This document shows positions 23,626 through 35,798 of a stretch of 64,000 nucleotides of DNA, piece after piece. The notes under the pieces are model-generated. The model made no database searches. It was not told the origin of the DNA and worked only from the letters and a program-made list of their open reading frames with translations. Origin of the DNA: Planoprotostelium fungivorum (lineage: Eukaryota; Evosea; Variosea; Cavosteliida; Cavosteliaceae); NCBI GenBank assembly GCA_003024175.1, contig MDYQ01000165.1:62001-126000 (forward strand). The letters are read 5' to 3'. Every line of letters begins with the position of its first letter. The first letter of the stretch is position 1. The translations under genes and the position numbers were made by a program.

Positions 23626-25120
23626 CTAATGGGCTTCTCCTCCAGTATAAACGGGAAGCTTTTGAGGCGCCACACTGACACCCAGGCTCATCATCTTCTG
23701 AACGTGTTTGTGTGATTCTACACCGTAAACAGAGATCCACCATCCAGAGGATATCCAAGACTTGAACTGGACCGTACTGGGCAGAGAATCCGCATGAATG
23801 ATGATACCACCTATGTCATTCGGCATGCGTGGATGGATGATGACGTCACCTGATCCGGTGAAGAAGGGAAGCACCCAGTAGTAAAACTCTTCGGCCAAGA
23901 GATCAAAGAGGGACAGAGTGGCGGGAAAACACAAGAGGCTGGGGACTACACCTTCGGAACAGCCGACAGAGATCATCTGTGAACGTTTAGAAGAGTAAGA
24001 AGCGTGGAAGGTGGAAGGGAGGTGAAGAGAGAGAATTCACATCTCGAATGACGATCGGAGCGACTGATATGGTCGGATCGAGAGCACGAATCATGTACAA
24101 GATGTGAGGCTCGTGGGATATGACGATGGATCTCTCGTGAAGAAATTTGTGTTGTTTGAAGATCTGTTTTCTCATCAGCTTCAAAAAGAGTCCGATCGAT
24201 CTTCATCATCCGATCTCTCACTCGATTGATGCTTCTGGCTGTGGCGGCCGTCGAGTTGATCTGCACGTCTATGAGAAGCAGTATCTCCTCGTTCTCCGGA
24301 CGATGCAGCCATTCTACCACCTCCTCTAGCGATGCGATCTGCAGCCCGGTGCCTACAAAACGATGAGCAAAAAATGCGCCCACCGGGGGGCTCGAACCCC
24401 CGACCACCAGGTATCAACATATCGTAAAAGCCTGGCGCTCTACCGACTGAGCTAGGCGGGCTAGCGAGATGTCTTCATGTTTGTGATCGTTGTATCATTT
24501 TTTATAGTCGCAATGTGATATGTAGATATAGAAGATGTGGGATGAGCATTCATCATCTGGATGATGTAGAGTATCACCTTTGTACTTCTCCCAGTGATGC
24601 CCTGCGTCGAACGTCTTGAGTTCTGCCATGGTGTAGTCTCTCACTTTGCCTGATGGACATTCGGTGTTTGAACATCGATGGACATCACCGCGTTCGACTG
24701 TTACTCACCCGTTGCATTAGTTGTGCGATCCACGGTGGTATCATGGATGCAGGCTAATTTTCCATCTTTTGTGATTTGAACATCCACCTGACGTATGCAA
24801 TCAACGATAAGAATCCAACACCTCTTCTCAGTATCAACTGATTCCATCACTCACCTCTACGATGGAAGCACCGTAGTTAACAGACCTCTCCAATGCATAG
24901 ATTGTATTTTCGGGATGTGAAACTGCGGCACCTATCGAATCACCTTCAGTGACTGTGAGGATGATGTATAACCATCCGACCGACCATTGTGGCCAACGAT
25001 ATGGCTTCTACGTTGAAAAGCTGCCGGAACCGATTGATAAGGTAATTTCCATTCGTATACGGCCAGAGAGATCAACACGGGAAGGAAGAAGCTGGCAACA
25101 ATGTACCTCTTGAATGGCAT
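23626..25120 (-). CDS. Membrane-anchored glycerophosphodiester phosphodiesterase (GDPD)
   Basis: GDPDs hydrolyse glycerophosphodiesters to sn-glycerol-3-phosphate and an alcohol. An N-terminal membrane anchor ([20 protein letters not shown]) leads into the TIM barrel: [40 protein letters not shown] and VDRTTN, then [20 protein letters not shown] and [29 protein letters not shown], and a C-terminal [17 protein letters not shown]. The metal-site ExD (EVD) and the HD are present. The first signature, normally H-R, reads H-N here. Seven or so exons; the 225-nt intron at 24353-24577 holds a tRNA-Lys gene on the same strand. The last residues are VYTGGEAH. Confidence 0.85.
24366..24376 (-). terminator. 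Pol III T-run terminator of tRNA-Lys
   Basis: On the minus strand the tRNA 3' end is followed by CA and a run of six Ts. The run lies about 15-20 nt before the 3' splice site of the host intron, so it may also help the polypyrimidine tract. Confidence 0.7.
24377..24461 (-). tRNA. tRNA-Lys (anticodon TTT) with a 12-nt intron
   Basis: The minus strand folds into a full cloverleaf. The acceptor GCCCGCC pairs with GGTGGGC, the D-arm contains TAGCTCAGTCGGTAGAGC, the anticodon stem is CCAGG/CCTGG with loop C-T-TTT-A interrupted after position 37 by CGATATGTTGAT, and the T-arm GGGGG-TTCGAGC-CCCCC follows. The sequence from GCCCG to TCGGTAGAGC is nearly that of animal tRNA-Lys. Six T residues just 3' of the gene (24370-24375 on the plus strand as A) form a Pol III terminator. 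CCA is not encoded. It lies inside an intron of the GDPD gene, in sense. Confidence 0.95.
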
Positions 25121-25600
25121 GGTGCGTATGTGACAGATGTGATCTGATGGTTTTCGTTGTGTTTGCCATCACAATTTTTTTGAAATCATCAACAATGCAA
25201 CAACGAAGAAAACCATCAGCGATGATCCATCACACACTCTCCTGCAACCTCCGATGATACCACACCCTCGTACGAAAAGAGGGCACCCGCCCAGCTCTCC
25301 CCAACTGGATTCCTCCTATCCGAATTGACCCGCTAAAGAGTCTGACTTTTGTCAACCGCCAACAGTTCCACAACCTTCACCTTCATCTGAAAGCCATACG
25401 TATTCAGAAGGTCGGGACTTCTCGTGCACGGAACACAGAGCACTTCTACTCAGGAAATGAACGCCACGGTCGGAAAAAAGGAGGAAGAATGAAAGCAGCT
25501 TCTGTGTCCAGCGACATGAAAACCGAGGGGGTGGCACGTGAAGTGACAGGGTCGCGTGTCACAGTAGAGGGAGAGCTGCGAGACAAACGGGGCATTCGAA
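25121..25600. promoter_or_regulatory. Divergent gap, GDPD / Sib-like receptor
   Basis: 480 bp between outward-facing genes. CACGTG-type boxes are seen at about 25535 (GGCACGTGAA) and nearby GTGACAGGGTCGCGTGTCAC, an imperfect inverted repeat (about 25541-25561). No gene identified. Confidence 0.35.
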
Positions 25601-28600
25601 ATGTACTATCAACCCATGAGGCTGCTCACCTGCCTCCTGCTTCTTCTGGTTGCAGAAGGTGAGTGTTATCCTCTGTGATATTGATTGAACGATGATGATT
25701 GATGCCCTCATCAGCCACCCATTTTCGTTATGGAACTATAAGTTACACTTATCTCTCTGCAAAGGATTGGAACATTGTGACGTTCAGAGTCAACACCGCC
25801 TGGAGAAGAACTTACACCCCCATGACTCCATTCCTTCCTCAACCCAACGATATCACTACCATCGAGAGTAGCTACACTTTCGACTTTGGAGATGGAACTA
25901 ACATCCCATTCACTCAAATGACGACTACTTCCATCAACACCTTCGATGATTGGCTCGTCACCACCTGGAAGACCACTCGTGAGGCAGACAACGACAGAAC
26001 ACATCGATTGACTCCATCATACAGACGTTTACCCCAAGCAACCCGGAACTTACGTTGCCTTCCACAGCAATGCCAACCGTATCTCGACTCTGAAAAACAA
26101 CGCAGATCAGATGTGGAGGATTCAAGCCACCGTAAGTCATCCATCTGCCATCCATTCGACTCCATTTCTCATCTTCACATCACCGACTTCTCGTATCACG
26201 TCTAAATCTTCATATCAGGTCATCATCGACGGTCTGAACCCCAACAACTCTCCTTCATCGGCCGCTCTGCCCATCATCGGAGTCAATGCAGGAACCATCA
26301 ACACATGGAATATTCCATACGTCGATTCAGACGGAGACTCCGTCGAGTTCTCACCTTCAACTGCCGCTGAGCAGTTGGGCCCTTCTGCGGGCAACTACAA
26401 GGCCGTACCCAAATTGACCATATCAAAGGATGGACTCGTCACCTTCGACACGAGAGGTAAAGAGGATGACCATCATGATGGTCGGTGATGGATGGTGACA
26501 CGACTTCAGGTGTCGATGCAGGATTGTACCAGACGCAACACATGGTAAGAGACTCTCGCGGTGCAGCCATCCCGGTGGATTACATCATCCAAATCAACCA
26601 GGCTGGAACTTGCACTCAGTCTTGCATGAACGCACCAAGTACGTCTCATCTTCTCATCATGATCTCATCTTCTCATGATCACATCTTCTCATGATCTCAT
26701 CTTCACCTCATGCATCCTCCATCATCATCACCTCTTCTCACCTTCCTCTTAGATGGCAACACTCCCGCCAACTCCAGGCTCGTATGGTGGGCCAACGAAG
26801 CTCTACGTCAGCTCGGCACGAGCACTTTCACTGTCAAACAATTCTCAGACAAAGTGGACTCTGTCACTCGCACGTACGGTGTAGCCTACAGCAACATCTA
26901 CGACTGGTCCCTCAGCATCGCCAACGGTAGAGGTGCCGCCGGAATCATCGCCTATATCTCTTCCGTTTTTCCGGGGGCTAGCTCCTGTGACAGCAACAAC
27001 GATTGCTCTTGCCCTTCAGGACAAGTCTTGACGCCACCTGCTCCTCAGATCAACGAAATAAGGGGGTCCAATGAGGGTGCTATAGATGCTACCATCGCGG
27101 CTAAGCCCAACACACCTTGGTGTGTCAAGAGCGCTCCTCTCTTGGTGTCCAACGGTACCACGTGAGTTTTGGCGGGAAAAATTTCTCAGAAAATTCTGAC
27201 GGGAGGTAGGAGCGAGACGACGACTCCATCGACCGATCCCAAGGGATCCATCTACCGAGTCAACGTACGTACCGTACGTACGTTGACCCCCGTCTGACAT
27301 CCGACAGGTCGGCGACAGTCTCTCCTTCCCCGTTATCGGAGACGATCCACTTCAACCCAGTTTTCCTGTAGTCATCTCTGCTTCCGGCATTCCCAGTGGA
27401 GCCGCCTTCTCCACGAAGGACTGTGAGGGCAAGCTGTGTAGGTGTACCAGTGGTAGCTGTGGAGACTTACAGTACGGTAACGTGCAGTGGACTCCACGTC
27501 AGGAAGACAAGGGACAGTACGCCATGTGTTTCGGAGCGTACCAACCCGGCGTAGCTTACGCCGTGGGACAGGTGGATTTCGTGGAAATTTACGGGAGATT
27601 CTGACGCGAGGTAGCACTGTCTCAGCATCGAAGTCATTCCACCCCTCTGCAACACGGGTAGCATCAAGGTGATATTCGGAATTCGGAATACTACAACGAG
27701 GCTGACACGTCTTACAGCCCGGTTGTACGTCCAGAGATCCCAGCACCTGCTGCAATTGTCCCACCGGTTTCGACCCCGCCACCGCTTGTCTCTCCTGCCA
27801 GACCGGGTAATCCATTCTTCCGTTCTTCCGATCATCCGTTGACCATCCATCAGTTTCTTCGGTCCCGATTGTCAGCCCTGTCCCAACTGTAACAACGGAC
27901 AATGCCAAGATGGTTACTCCGGCTCTGGAACCTGCGTCTGCGATTCCGGTGCGAATCCCATTCTTCCGTTCTTCCGTCCTGACCCCCGCAGGTTACTCCG
28001 GCCTCAACTGTCAGACTGACTCCGGCAAATGCGACAACTCCCGCGGCTCTTACATCTCTTCGGTCAATTCCATCTCGAACGCTATTCTCAACCCCCAGCA
28101 GACCAACGTCTACTTGTCCCCCGCCGACACATCCATCACCCTCCCCTTCACTTTCAAGAGACCCAGCCGTTACTACTATGACGTCATCCTTCTCATCGAT
28201 CGAACCCTCTCCGTGGACGATCTCAACGACATCTCCGCTTCCGTCACTGCCTTCATGAACGCCAGGCCGAACATTGCCGTTGCCGTTGCCACGGTTACCA
28301 ACGGTGAAGATTCGTCGACACTTTTGGGCTCCGGGCTGTCGACATCCATCGCAGACACGAAGACCCAGACGGACTGGATCGCAGCGAATCGAATCGGAAA
28401 CCAGAACGCGGGAAAGCCCGCAGTGGACGCCGCGATGAAAGCCATCACGAGCTGGGACACCGCCAAGGTCAAGTGGAGGAGTGATACGTACCGTACGGTC
28501 GTCATGTTCGCCCGACCCACCGTGTCTTACGGTGCCACACTTACGCAGCTGACCGGAAACTATCGCGGTCAGGCTCTCACTTTCGTCAACTTTATCAACG

Positions 28601-31600
28601 GAAAGACTGGAACCAGACCCTTCGCTCAGTGGTCAAACAATGTCAATCTACCCGACAACGATGCTCCCGTCTTTGGTCTATTCAACGACGTCAGCGGCCT
28701 CTTTGGTGGAGGTACTTCCAGTGGTGTGAAGCTGCAGTACACGAAGGCATTCGTCACGGCGAAGACAAACGTGGCCACCTTGCAAGTGTCAGCCGCAGGC
28801 TGGGGATCGGTTAACGTGGACGTCAAGTATAACAATGCACCGACGACCTCCTCTACCGCCGTCACTGTTTATCAGTACAAAGCGAGAGATTTCTCTCTCG
28901 CTGGTTCAGACGTAGATGGAAACACGGTCAATATGCGCATCCTGTCTCTACCCAAGAACATGTCCCTGACGGTCAACGGCCGTGCCGTTACGGTCAACGC
29001 CGTGTATCCCAGTGGATCCACCTTCTCCATCATCACCGACCGCTACTACCGCGCTACCTCCACCTTCGATTACGTCGCGAACGATGGCTGCGAGGATTCT
29101 GCCTCCAGCCGCGCCACCGTCACAGTCATTCCAGTCAACAGCCCCCCCACCGCCATCGATGGTAAATTCCGCATCAAGCAGGGAGACACGCAGACCTTCA
29201 CCTTCTCCCCCCTCGTCTCGGACGTAGACAACGACACACCTCTGAGGGCACAGATCACCGGTTTCACACCTTCTAATTCGGTCTTGAGACAGAACGGCGT
29301 CGCCATTACGAGGAACTCGATCGTAATGGTGACGGACACCATCACTTTCGTGCCGGATGCCAGATTCAATGGAGTCGCCAGCATCCAATTCGTCGGCCTG
29401 GACCCCTCTTCTGAAGCTTCGAACGCCGCCAAGGTAGACGTAACGGTAGATTTCGTCAATTCGGCACCTTCCCTGGTGGGGCCCAGCTCCACGGCGTGTT
29501 CCCTGGGACAGATCTGTAGCTTGGAGTACTCGTTCAGCGACTTGGACAATGACGCTCAGAAAGTCAACGTTTTGGTCAACGGTCTCGCCGCTCTACCCCT
29601 CATCACCGCTCGCAACGTCCGATGGAACGGAAACTCCGCGGCACTTCCGAACACCGGCTCCGTTTCCCTTCCAAACATGACTCCCCAGGTCAACTCCACC
29701 TTCACCATCAGTTTTCTCGTGGATTCCAACTCGACTGCCAATCTCGGTACCCTGTCGATTCAATTGGAGGACGTCAACGGTGGTAAGTCTGGTACGATCA
29801 GTACGTCTCTCACTGCACCGAACAACCCCCCGACGATCTCTTCTGTCAACCCTAGGGATCTAATTATAGCCGAGCTGCAGCCTCTCGTCGTCACCGTGAT
29901 CGGAACCGATCGAGACGGTGTACAGGTGATGTACACGGCGTGGTGCGTAACTCACGTATTTGCAGGGTGGAAGATTACGCATGAGCATCAATTTACCCAG
30001 CGTGGGAACCATTACCGTGGGTGGACAGCCTCTCACCGCCTCCGGCTATCTACCGACATCCCTCTTGGTCGTCGGTGGTACAACTACCGCTCCCACCTCC
30101 TCTTACGCTTTTACGTACGTACCCCCCAAGTACTTCAACGGCACGGTCAACGTCGGCGTCGTCTTCGTTGACCCTCTGGGCCTCTCCGTGGAGCGTCAGA
30201 TCTCCATCATTGTTCCGTTCACCAACCACCCGGCCTCTGTCTCTCCCCCCGGTGTCCGCATCTGCAAGATCGGCAGCGTCTGCATTGTTTCGATTTCGGT
30301 TGAAGACCCAGACCTGGGCGACACCACCAACGTCGTCACGACCAACGTCAATCTAAACTACGTCGACAGCATCTCCTCCAAGGTCTTCCCTGATGGACTC
30401 AACTCTGGTGTCGTCAGCTCCACACAGAACACGACCATCGGTGTGAAGGCGCCTGCAAAGTGGAGCACTGACTTCTCTCTCTCCGTAACCGATCTCGCCC
30501 GCGGAGACATTGGAAAATTTTACGTCCAAGCGACAGACTCGTACGGCTTACCTTCGAACCTGTTGGAGGTCTCCGTACAAGCTGGACCCAACACTGCCCC
30601 CACTTTCGTCTCACCGCAAGTCAAGGTGACGGTACCTACTGAAGATGCAGTCAACATCGATGTCAAGGGAACCGATGTGGATGGTACTCAGGTGATGACG
30701 TCACGATTCGTCACGATTTGTATTGATGATGTTACAGGGAGGTAAGCTGAAGTTGGTGGTAGACAGTCTGCCCGCACGTGGAGACCTCACCTTGTCCGAC
30801 AATACGAAGCTCGTCGTCGGTGCGTGATCACGTGACCTGTATTTTCACTGAAATCTACCAGGCTCAATCATCGATTTCACGCCAGACACACCCACCACTT
30901 CTACCTTCCAACTCAAATTTACTCCACAGAAGTACACGTACGGCACCTTCTCCTTCACCTACCACCTCGTAGACATCTTAGACTTGCCCTCCGTACAATT
31001 CACCACCAATCTTGACGTCCAATTCGTCAACCATCAGCCCACCGTGACGAGCAATTCACAGTCCGTGTCATGTGGTCTGGGGGTCAACTGTTCGATTCCG
31101 CTCAACATCAGAGATTTAGACATTCCCGATAACGAGACGCTCACCCTCAAGGCTTTCGGTCTCAACGAACTGTACGTCGACGCCGTGTACGTAGGTTACG
31201 TCGGAAATTACACCAGATTACCCGCCGGCTCGAAGAACGGCCTCAAGCTCCTCACGGCCCTCCCTCCCGTGTCATCCGCCTCGTTACTCCTCAGCGTGAA
31301 GACTACAGCCTCCAATCAAGACCTCGGCACCATCACCTTCACCGTCACCGATTTCTACGGTAAGACGTCGGCCGACCTTCAAGTGTCCGTGTCTGCCAAA
31401 GAGAACAAGGCTCCCACTCTCAACAGTACGAGCGACATCAAACCCATCAAGGAGAATCCCGAAGATATTTCGATCACCTTGACCGGGCAGGATGAAGACT
31501 TGACGCCAACTCCACAGGGCTCGAAACTGAAGATCGTCGTGTCCAAATTACCCACCAAGGGCCAGCTGTACACGACAGACAACCAAGTCGTAAATTTCGA

Positions 31601-34600
31601 CGGAATTTCGGAGACTTTGAGAGTCGAAGACACGGTCAGCGTGCCGCAGAGATCCTCTTATACGTTCCGTTACGTACCGGAGCCGTACACGAACGGTGTA
31701 GATGGCTTCAGCTTCGTTTTCATAGACAGCATCGGTGCCAGCTCTCCAGAGTATTCGGTCAAGATACAAGTTGACCCGGTCAACCATCCCCCCAGCGTAA
31801 AGACGACCTCCGGAAGCGTAACCTGTCCCTTGGGAGCACCGTGCTCCATTCCCATCACCGTGTCCGATCCGGACAAGGGGGATATCTTGGGAATCGTATT
31901 GGAGAAGTGGGAGATGAACAGTGTGGATTCAGTCAAGACATCCTTCGGAGGTGTCGACAAGATCGTCGACACGAAGGTGGTGAACGTCAACGTGACGACT
32001 GGTATGAGCACGTTAGATACGGCCCAGTTCATCGTCACAGCCAGCAGGTGATCATCATCATCACGATCACATGATCATCTCATCACCATCACGTGATCAT
32101 CACATGACCCCACCCTCGAACACATCATCACGACATCACCTGACGCCATCTCAGTTACGCCCTCGGTTCCCTGGGAACTTTCACCGTCTCTGCCGTCGAC
32201 AGATCTGGTATGCGATCTTCCCTCCTACCAATCACCATCACGGCCAAGGCTTCCTCTCCACCTTACCTCTCTAGCCAAGACCCAATCAACCCAGTCTCTC
32301 TGCTGGGCGACACGAACAGAACGGTCAACATCGTTGGTACGGACGACGACGGAGTGCAGGGAGCCAATCTGACTCTGGTCATCTACAACGCGCCAGCCAA
32401 CGGTGTCTTGTACACCCGCGCCCGAGCTGCCGTTCCCGCCACGGTTCCCAACGGAGGTTACGCCTTCGCTGCCACTGAGAATGTACCCGGTGTGGGCCCC
32501 CTGGGAGCCTCCGTCTCCAACTTCCTCGTTACGTACGTACCCCGTACGTACTTCAGCGGCTCCGACACCCTCACTTACGGTTTCATCGATCCTCTGGGCC
32601 TGGCCTCGGACACGACCTACCGTCTCAATCTACAAGTCGATTTCGTCAATCACGCCCCCACTCTCAGCACACCCTCCCCCACCATCACCTGCGGCTTCCT
32701 CTCTGAGTGTACAGCGACCATCTTGGTGAACGATCCAGACGTGGGAGATCTGCAGACCGTCTCCATGATCTACAATCTGGGTCCACACGTGACCCAATTG
32801 GCCACTTCTTACCTCACCTCTTCGTCTCCGCTGCCACTGAGCGACGGCATCGTACAGAAGGACGTACAACCCATCTCCACCATCACCTTCACCTTCTCAA
32901 CCGATTCTCTCATCTCGGGTGAATTCGGCAGCTTGACTTTCGTTTCCAAAGACTCGAACGGAAAAGAGTCTCTGCCCCTGACTGTGAAGGCGAAGGCTGC
33001 CAACAATCGACCTCCCTTCCACGTTTCACCGGAATTTTCGGTCGTGGAGCTGAAGGAGGACGGTAACGTGACGTTCACGGTGAATGGATCAGATCTAGAT
33101 GGACTGCAGGTGATGTGATGACGTCACGCCACGTAACTGAAGGGTACAGGGTGCCAATCTGAGTCTCAAAGTGTTGACTTTCCCCGCCTCCGGTGCGTTG
33201 AAGGATGATACAGGTAGAGTCATCACCATCACGACTGCCACTCTACAACGCGCCGGTTCCGTCGGGAACACGTCATCATTCGTCATCAACTACACCCCCA
33301 AGCCCCTCTTCCACTCTCAGGACTCTTTTACGTACCAGTACGTAGATCCTCTCGGTGGACAATCTGACATCTACACCTACCGGTTCGATGTCACGCACGT
33401 CAATCACGCTCCCACCGGCCAAGATTTCGAAACCAGTGGAAACAGCGGTGAACCGATCTACCTCACCCAATTTTCCGCCGCCGACGTAGACGGTGACGAC
33501 CTCTTCCTCCAGATCCTGGACCAAGCTGCCACGGGAAACCTGACCGACAGCGACGACCTCCCTCTACAATCGGTCAAACGTGCTTTCATCAGCGAGCTCA
33601 TCCCCGGTGGAAAATGGAAATTGACTTACGTCTCACCCGTATTGGCTTCCGGCTCACCTTACCTCACCCTGCCCTTCCGTTTCTTCGATGGAGAATTGTA
33701 CTCGGAAGTCTACAACGCGAGAGTCAACATCAAGCAGAGTCAGTACCCCCCAACGGTCGAGAGCATCAACTTACGCACGAGATTGAACGAGATGATCAAT
33801 TTCACCATCAACGCCACCAGCATCACGGAGACACCGGAGCAGATCTCCATCACCATGGAAACCGTCCCCGCCAAGGGCAGCCTGTGTCTGCGTCCAGATC
33901 TGACTCAATGCCTCAGCCAAGGCTCATCGTACAGCAGTGCCAACACCGTTCTGTACTACCAGCCTCCCAACGGAGCGTACAGCTTTCCCAATGGAGCCGC
34001 CTTTGCCTCGTTCACCTTCTATGGTACGGACACGTTTGGACTGAAGAGCAGCACCGAGGCCGGTAGTGTCATCGTTGACTTTGTCAACCAGCCGCCCGTC
34101 TCTTTGATGGAGAAGGTGTGGGACGATTTCTCATGAAACGTGAATCTGATACATAGGACAGGTACTCAACGTCTACCAAGGACAGCCCTTCAAGTTCACG
34201 CTGCAGGCAGTCGATGACGTCACACCTGCATCTGATCTCACTTACTCCGTCTCTGCCATCCCCAATAGAGGTACGCTCGGTTACGTAGATGCGGAAGATC
34301 TAAGCGGAACAACTTCCCTCACCGCCCCCGAAACCCTGTCTAGAGAGGTGAGAAACTTTAAATTCATTTCAAATCGAATTGAATTGATTCCCGCCAGATC
34401 CGCGACTTGGTGTACACTTCTCCCGCCAACGAGTGGGGAGGAAATTTCACGGAATTTAACGTGACCGTACGCGACGACGACACCAACAACCCGGGTATCA
34501 CCGTGGTCAACGTGAAAGTCAACGTCATCCACGTCAACCAGGTGACACATCGTCCCACACATTCTCCAACTCACCGTCTCGACAGCCTCCCGTCCTCTCT

Positions 34601-35649
34601 GGTGATAACAACCACGTCAACTACTGGAACACGTCCCGCGTCTTGGCCTGGAACGCGACTGACGTCGATTCACCGAACGAGTCTCTCGTATTCATCATCG
34701 TGAGGCTGCCACCCGCCGGTAAGCTTCACTACTGCAAATACGACAACTCCACGGGGGAGTGTGAGACGGGAGACGAGATCACTCTCAATGGTAGCCCTCT
34801 CAACCAGACCTCACCTGGATCGGCACAATGGTGAGTCACCGTACGTACCGTACGTACTCACCCCACACCAGGCGTGTGGTGTACGTACCGACCGTCGGAA
34901 CCTCCGGCCGCTTCCCCACCCAAGTGACCGTCGTGGACGATTACAACCGTGAGTCTGCAACGCTGATGGCCAACGTCCTCGTCAAGAGATTGAACGCACC
35001 ACCCGTCGTCACCACCCACGGACCCTTCCTCGGAATCTCCGGCAGCATCATCAGTACCAACGGTACCGTTGTAGACGACGCCGACTCCGGCAGCATTCCC
35101 ATCAACGTGGTCGTTCGCATTCAGGGTGACAACCTCGCGAGGTTGGTAATGGAGAACCCCGGCGCCTTCGTTCAGACCAAGGGACACGCTGACTGTTTCT
35201 ACGGAGAAGGTCAAAAGTCCATCAACTGCACTGCCTCGAGACAATCTCTCGCCAAGTACCTCCCCCTCCTCCGATTCGACGCGAGTAACGCCACCGCTGG
35301 CAACTACACCGTCGACGTGTCCGTCGATGACTTGGGAGCCGGAGCTGAATACTACGAGAGGTCATTCAACCACCTCACCGCTTCTGCCCAATTCTTCGTC
35401 CGAGTCGAAGCATCGGAGGTACCAGTAGCGGGAGCTCAGACCGGGCTGACGGCCGCCATCGCGGCAGGATCTGTCGGCGGAGCCGTCGCAGCAGCTGCTG
35501 CCGTTGGACTCGTGGCCAAGCTGGTAAAGAAGCCGGACGATGAGATATTCGCCAACATGCTCGACTTTGATAGTGCCGGTGTGGTGGATAACCCACTGTA
35601 CGTCCAGCAAGATGTGGACCGCGTCAATCCCCTCTACGAAGAAGATTAA
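25601..35649 (+). CDS. Giant Sib/integrin-beta-like adhesion receptor (VWA, cadherin-like repeats, TM, NPLY tail)
   Basis: Sib proteins of Dictyostelium (similar to integrin beta) are phagocytic adhesion receptors that bind talin through NPxY tails. Here a signal peptide (MRLLTCLLLLLVAEATH) precedes an ectodomain start, HFRYGTISYTYLSAKDWNIV. Then come a cysteine-rich EGF-like part, an integrin-type VWA domain (VILLIDRTLSVDDLNDIS, MIDAS-like D-R-T-L-S, about 28180), and about ten tandem-95/cadherin-like repeats marked by VNHAPT, VNHPPS and VNQPPV turns. A Gly/Ala-rich membrane helix (GSVGGAVAAAAAVGLVAKLV) and a short tail with DNPLYVQ and VNPLYEED follow. Total about 3,000 residues with some 20 introns; the exon from about 28000 to 29930 is unusually long. 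Codon use is GC-rich with many TCC/CCC/AAC codons, as in a highly expressed gene. Confidence 0.85.
27261..27285 (+). repeat. Perfect inverted repeat over a 5' splice site
   Basis: Arms CAACGTACGTA and TACGTACGTTG around a CCG loop span the junction of a receptor exon and its intron, placing the GTACGT donor in an 11-bp stem. Confidence 0.7.
34830..34862 (+). repeat. Inverted repeat covering a donor site in a 41-nt intron
   Basis: GGTGAGT (34830-34836) is the exact complement of ACTCACC (34856-34862), with an inner ACGTA/TACGT stem. Only nine bases remain before the acceptor CAG of this intron. Confidence 0.65.
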
Positions 35650-35798
35650 GAATAAATCGATTCATCTAAGTGTGTCTTGTTCTATTCACAACGGAGAACA
35701 ACTGCGAGTCTGTGCGAAATGTCTTCCGTATTTTATTTCGCCTTTTCGCTGATCTTGTGGTTTCTCCTCTTCTGTCTTCATCGATCTTCCTCTTTGTT

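Noticed and set aside
24353-24420. Coding reading through the tRNA-Lys region ([15 protein letters not shown])
   Set aside because: This is the tRNA T-arm and anticodon arm read as protein; the GDPD exon starts at the acceptor just downstream.
29070-29549. Long minus-strand open frames under the receptor gene
   Set aside because: They are shadows produced by the GC-rich codon use of the receptor; the plus strand carries clear domain text.
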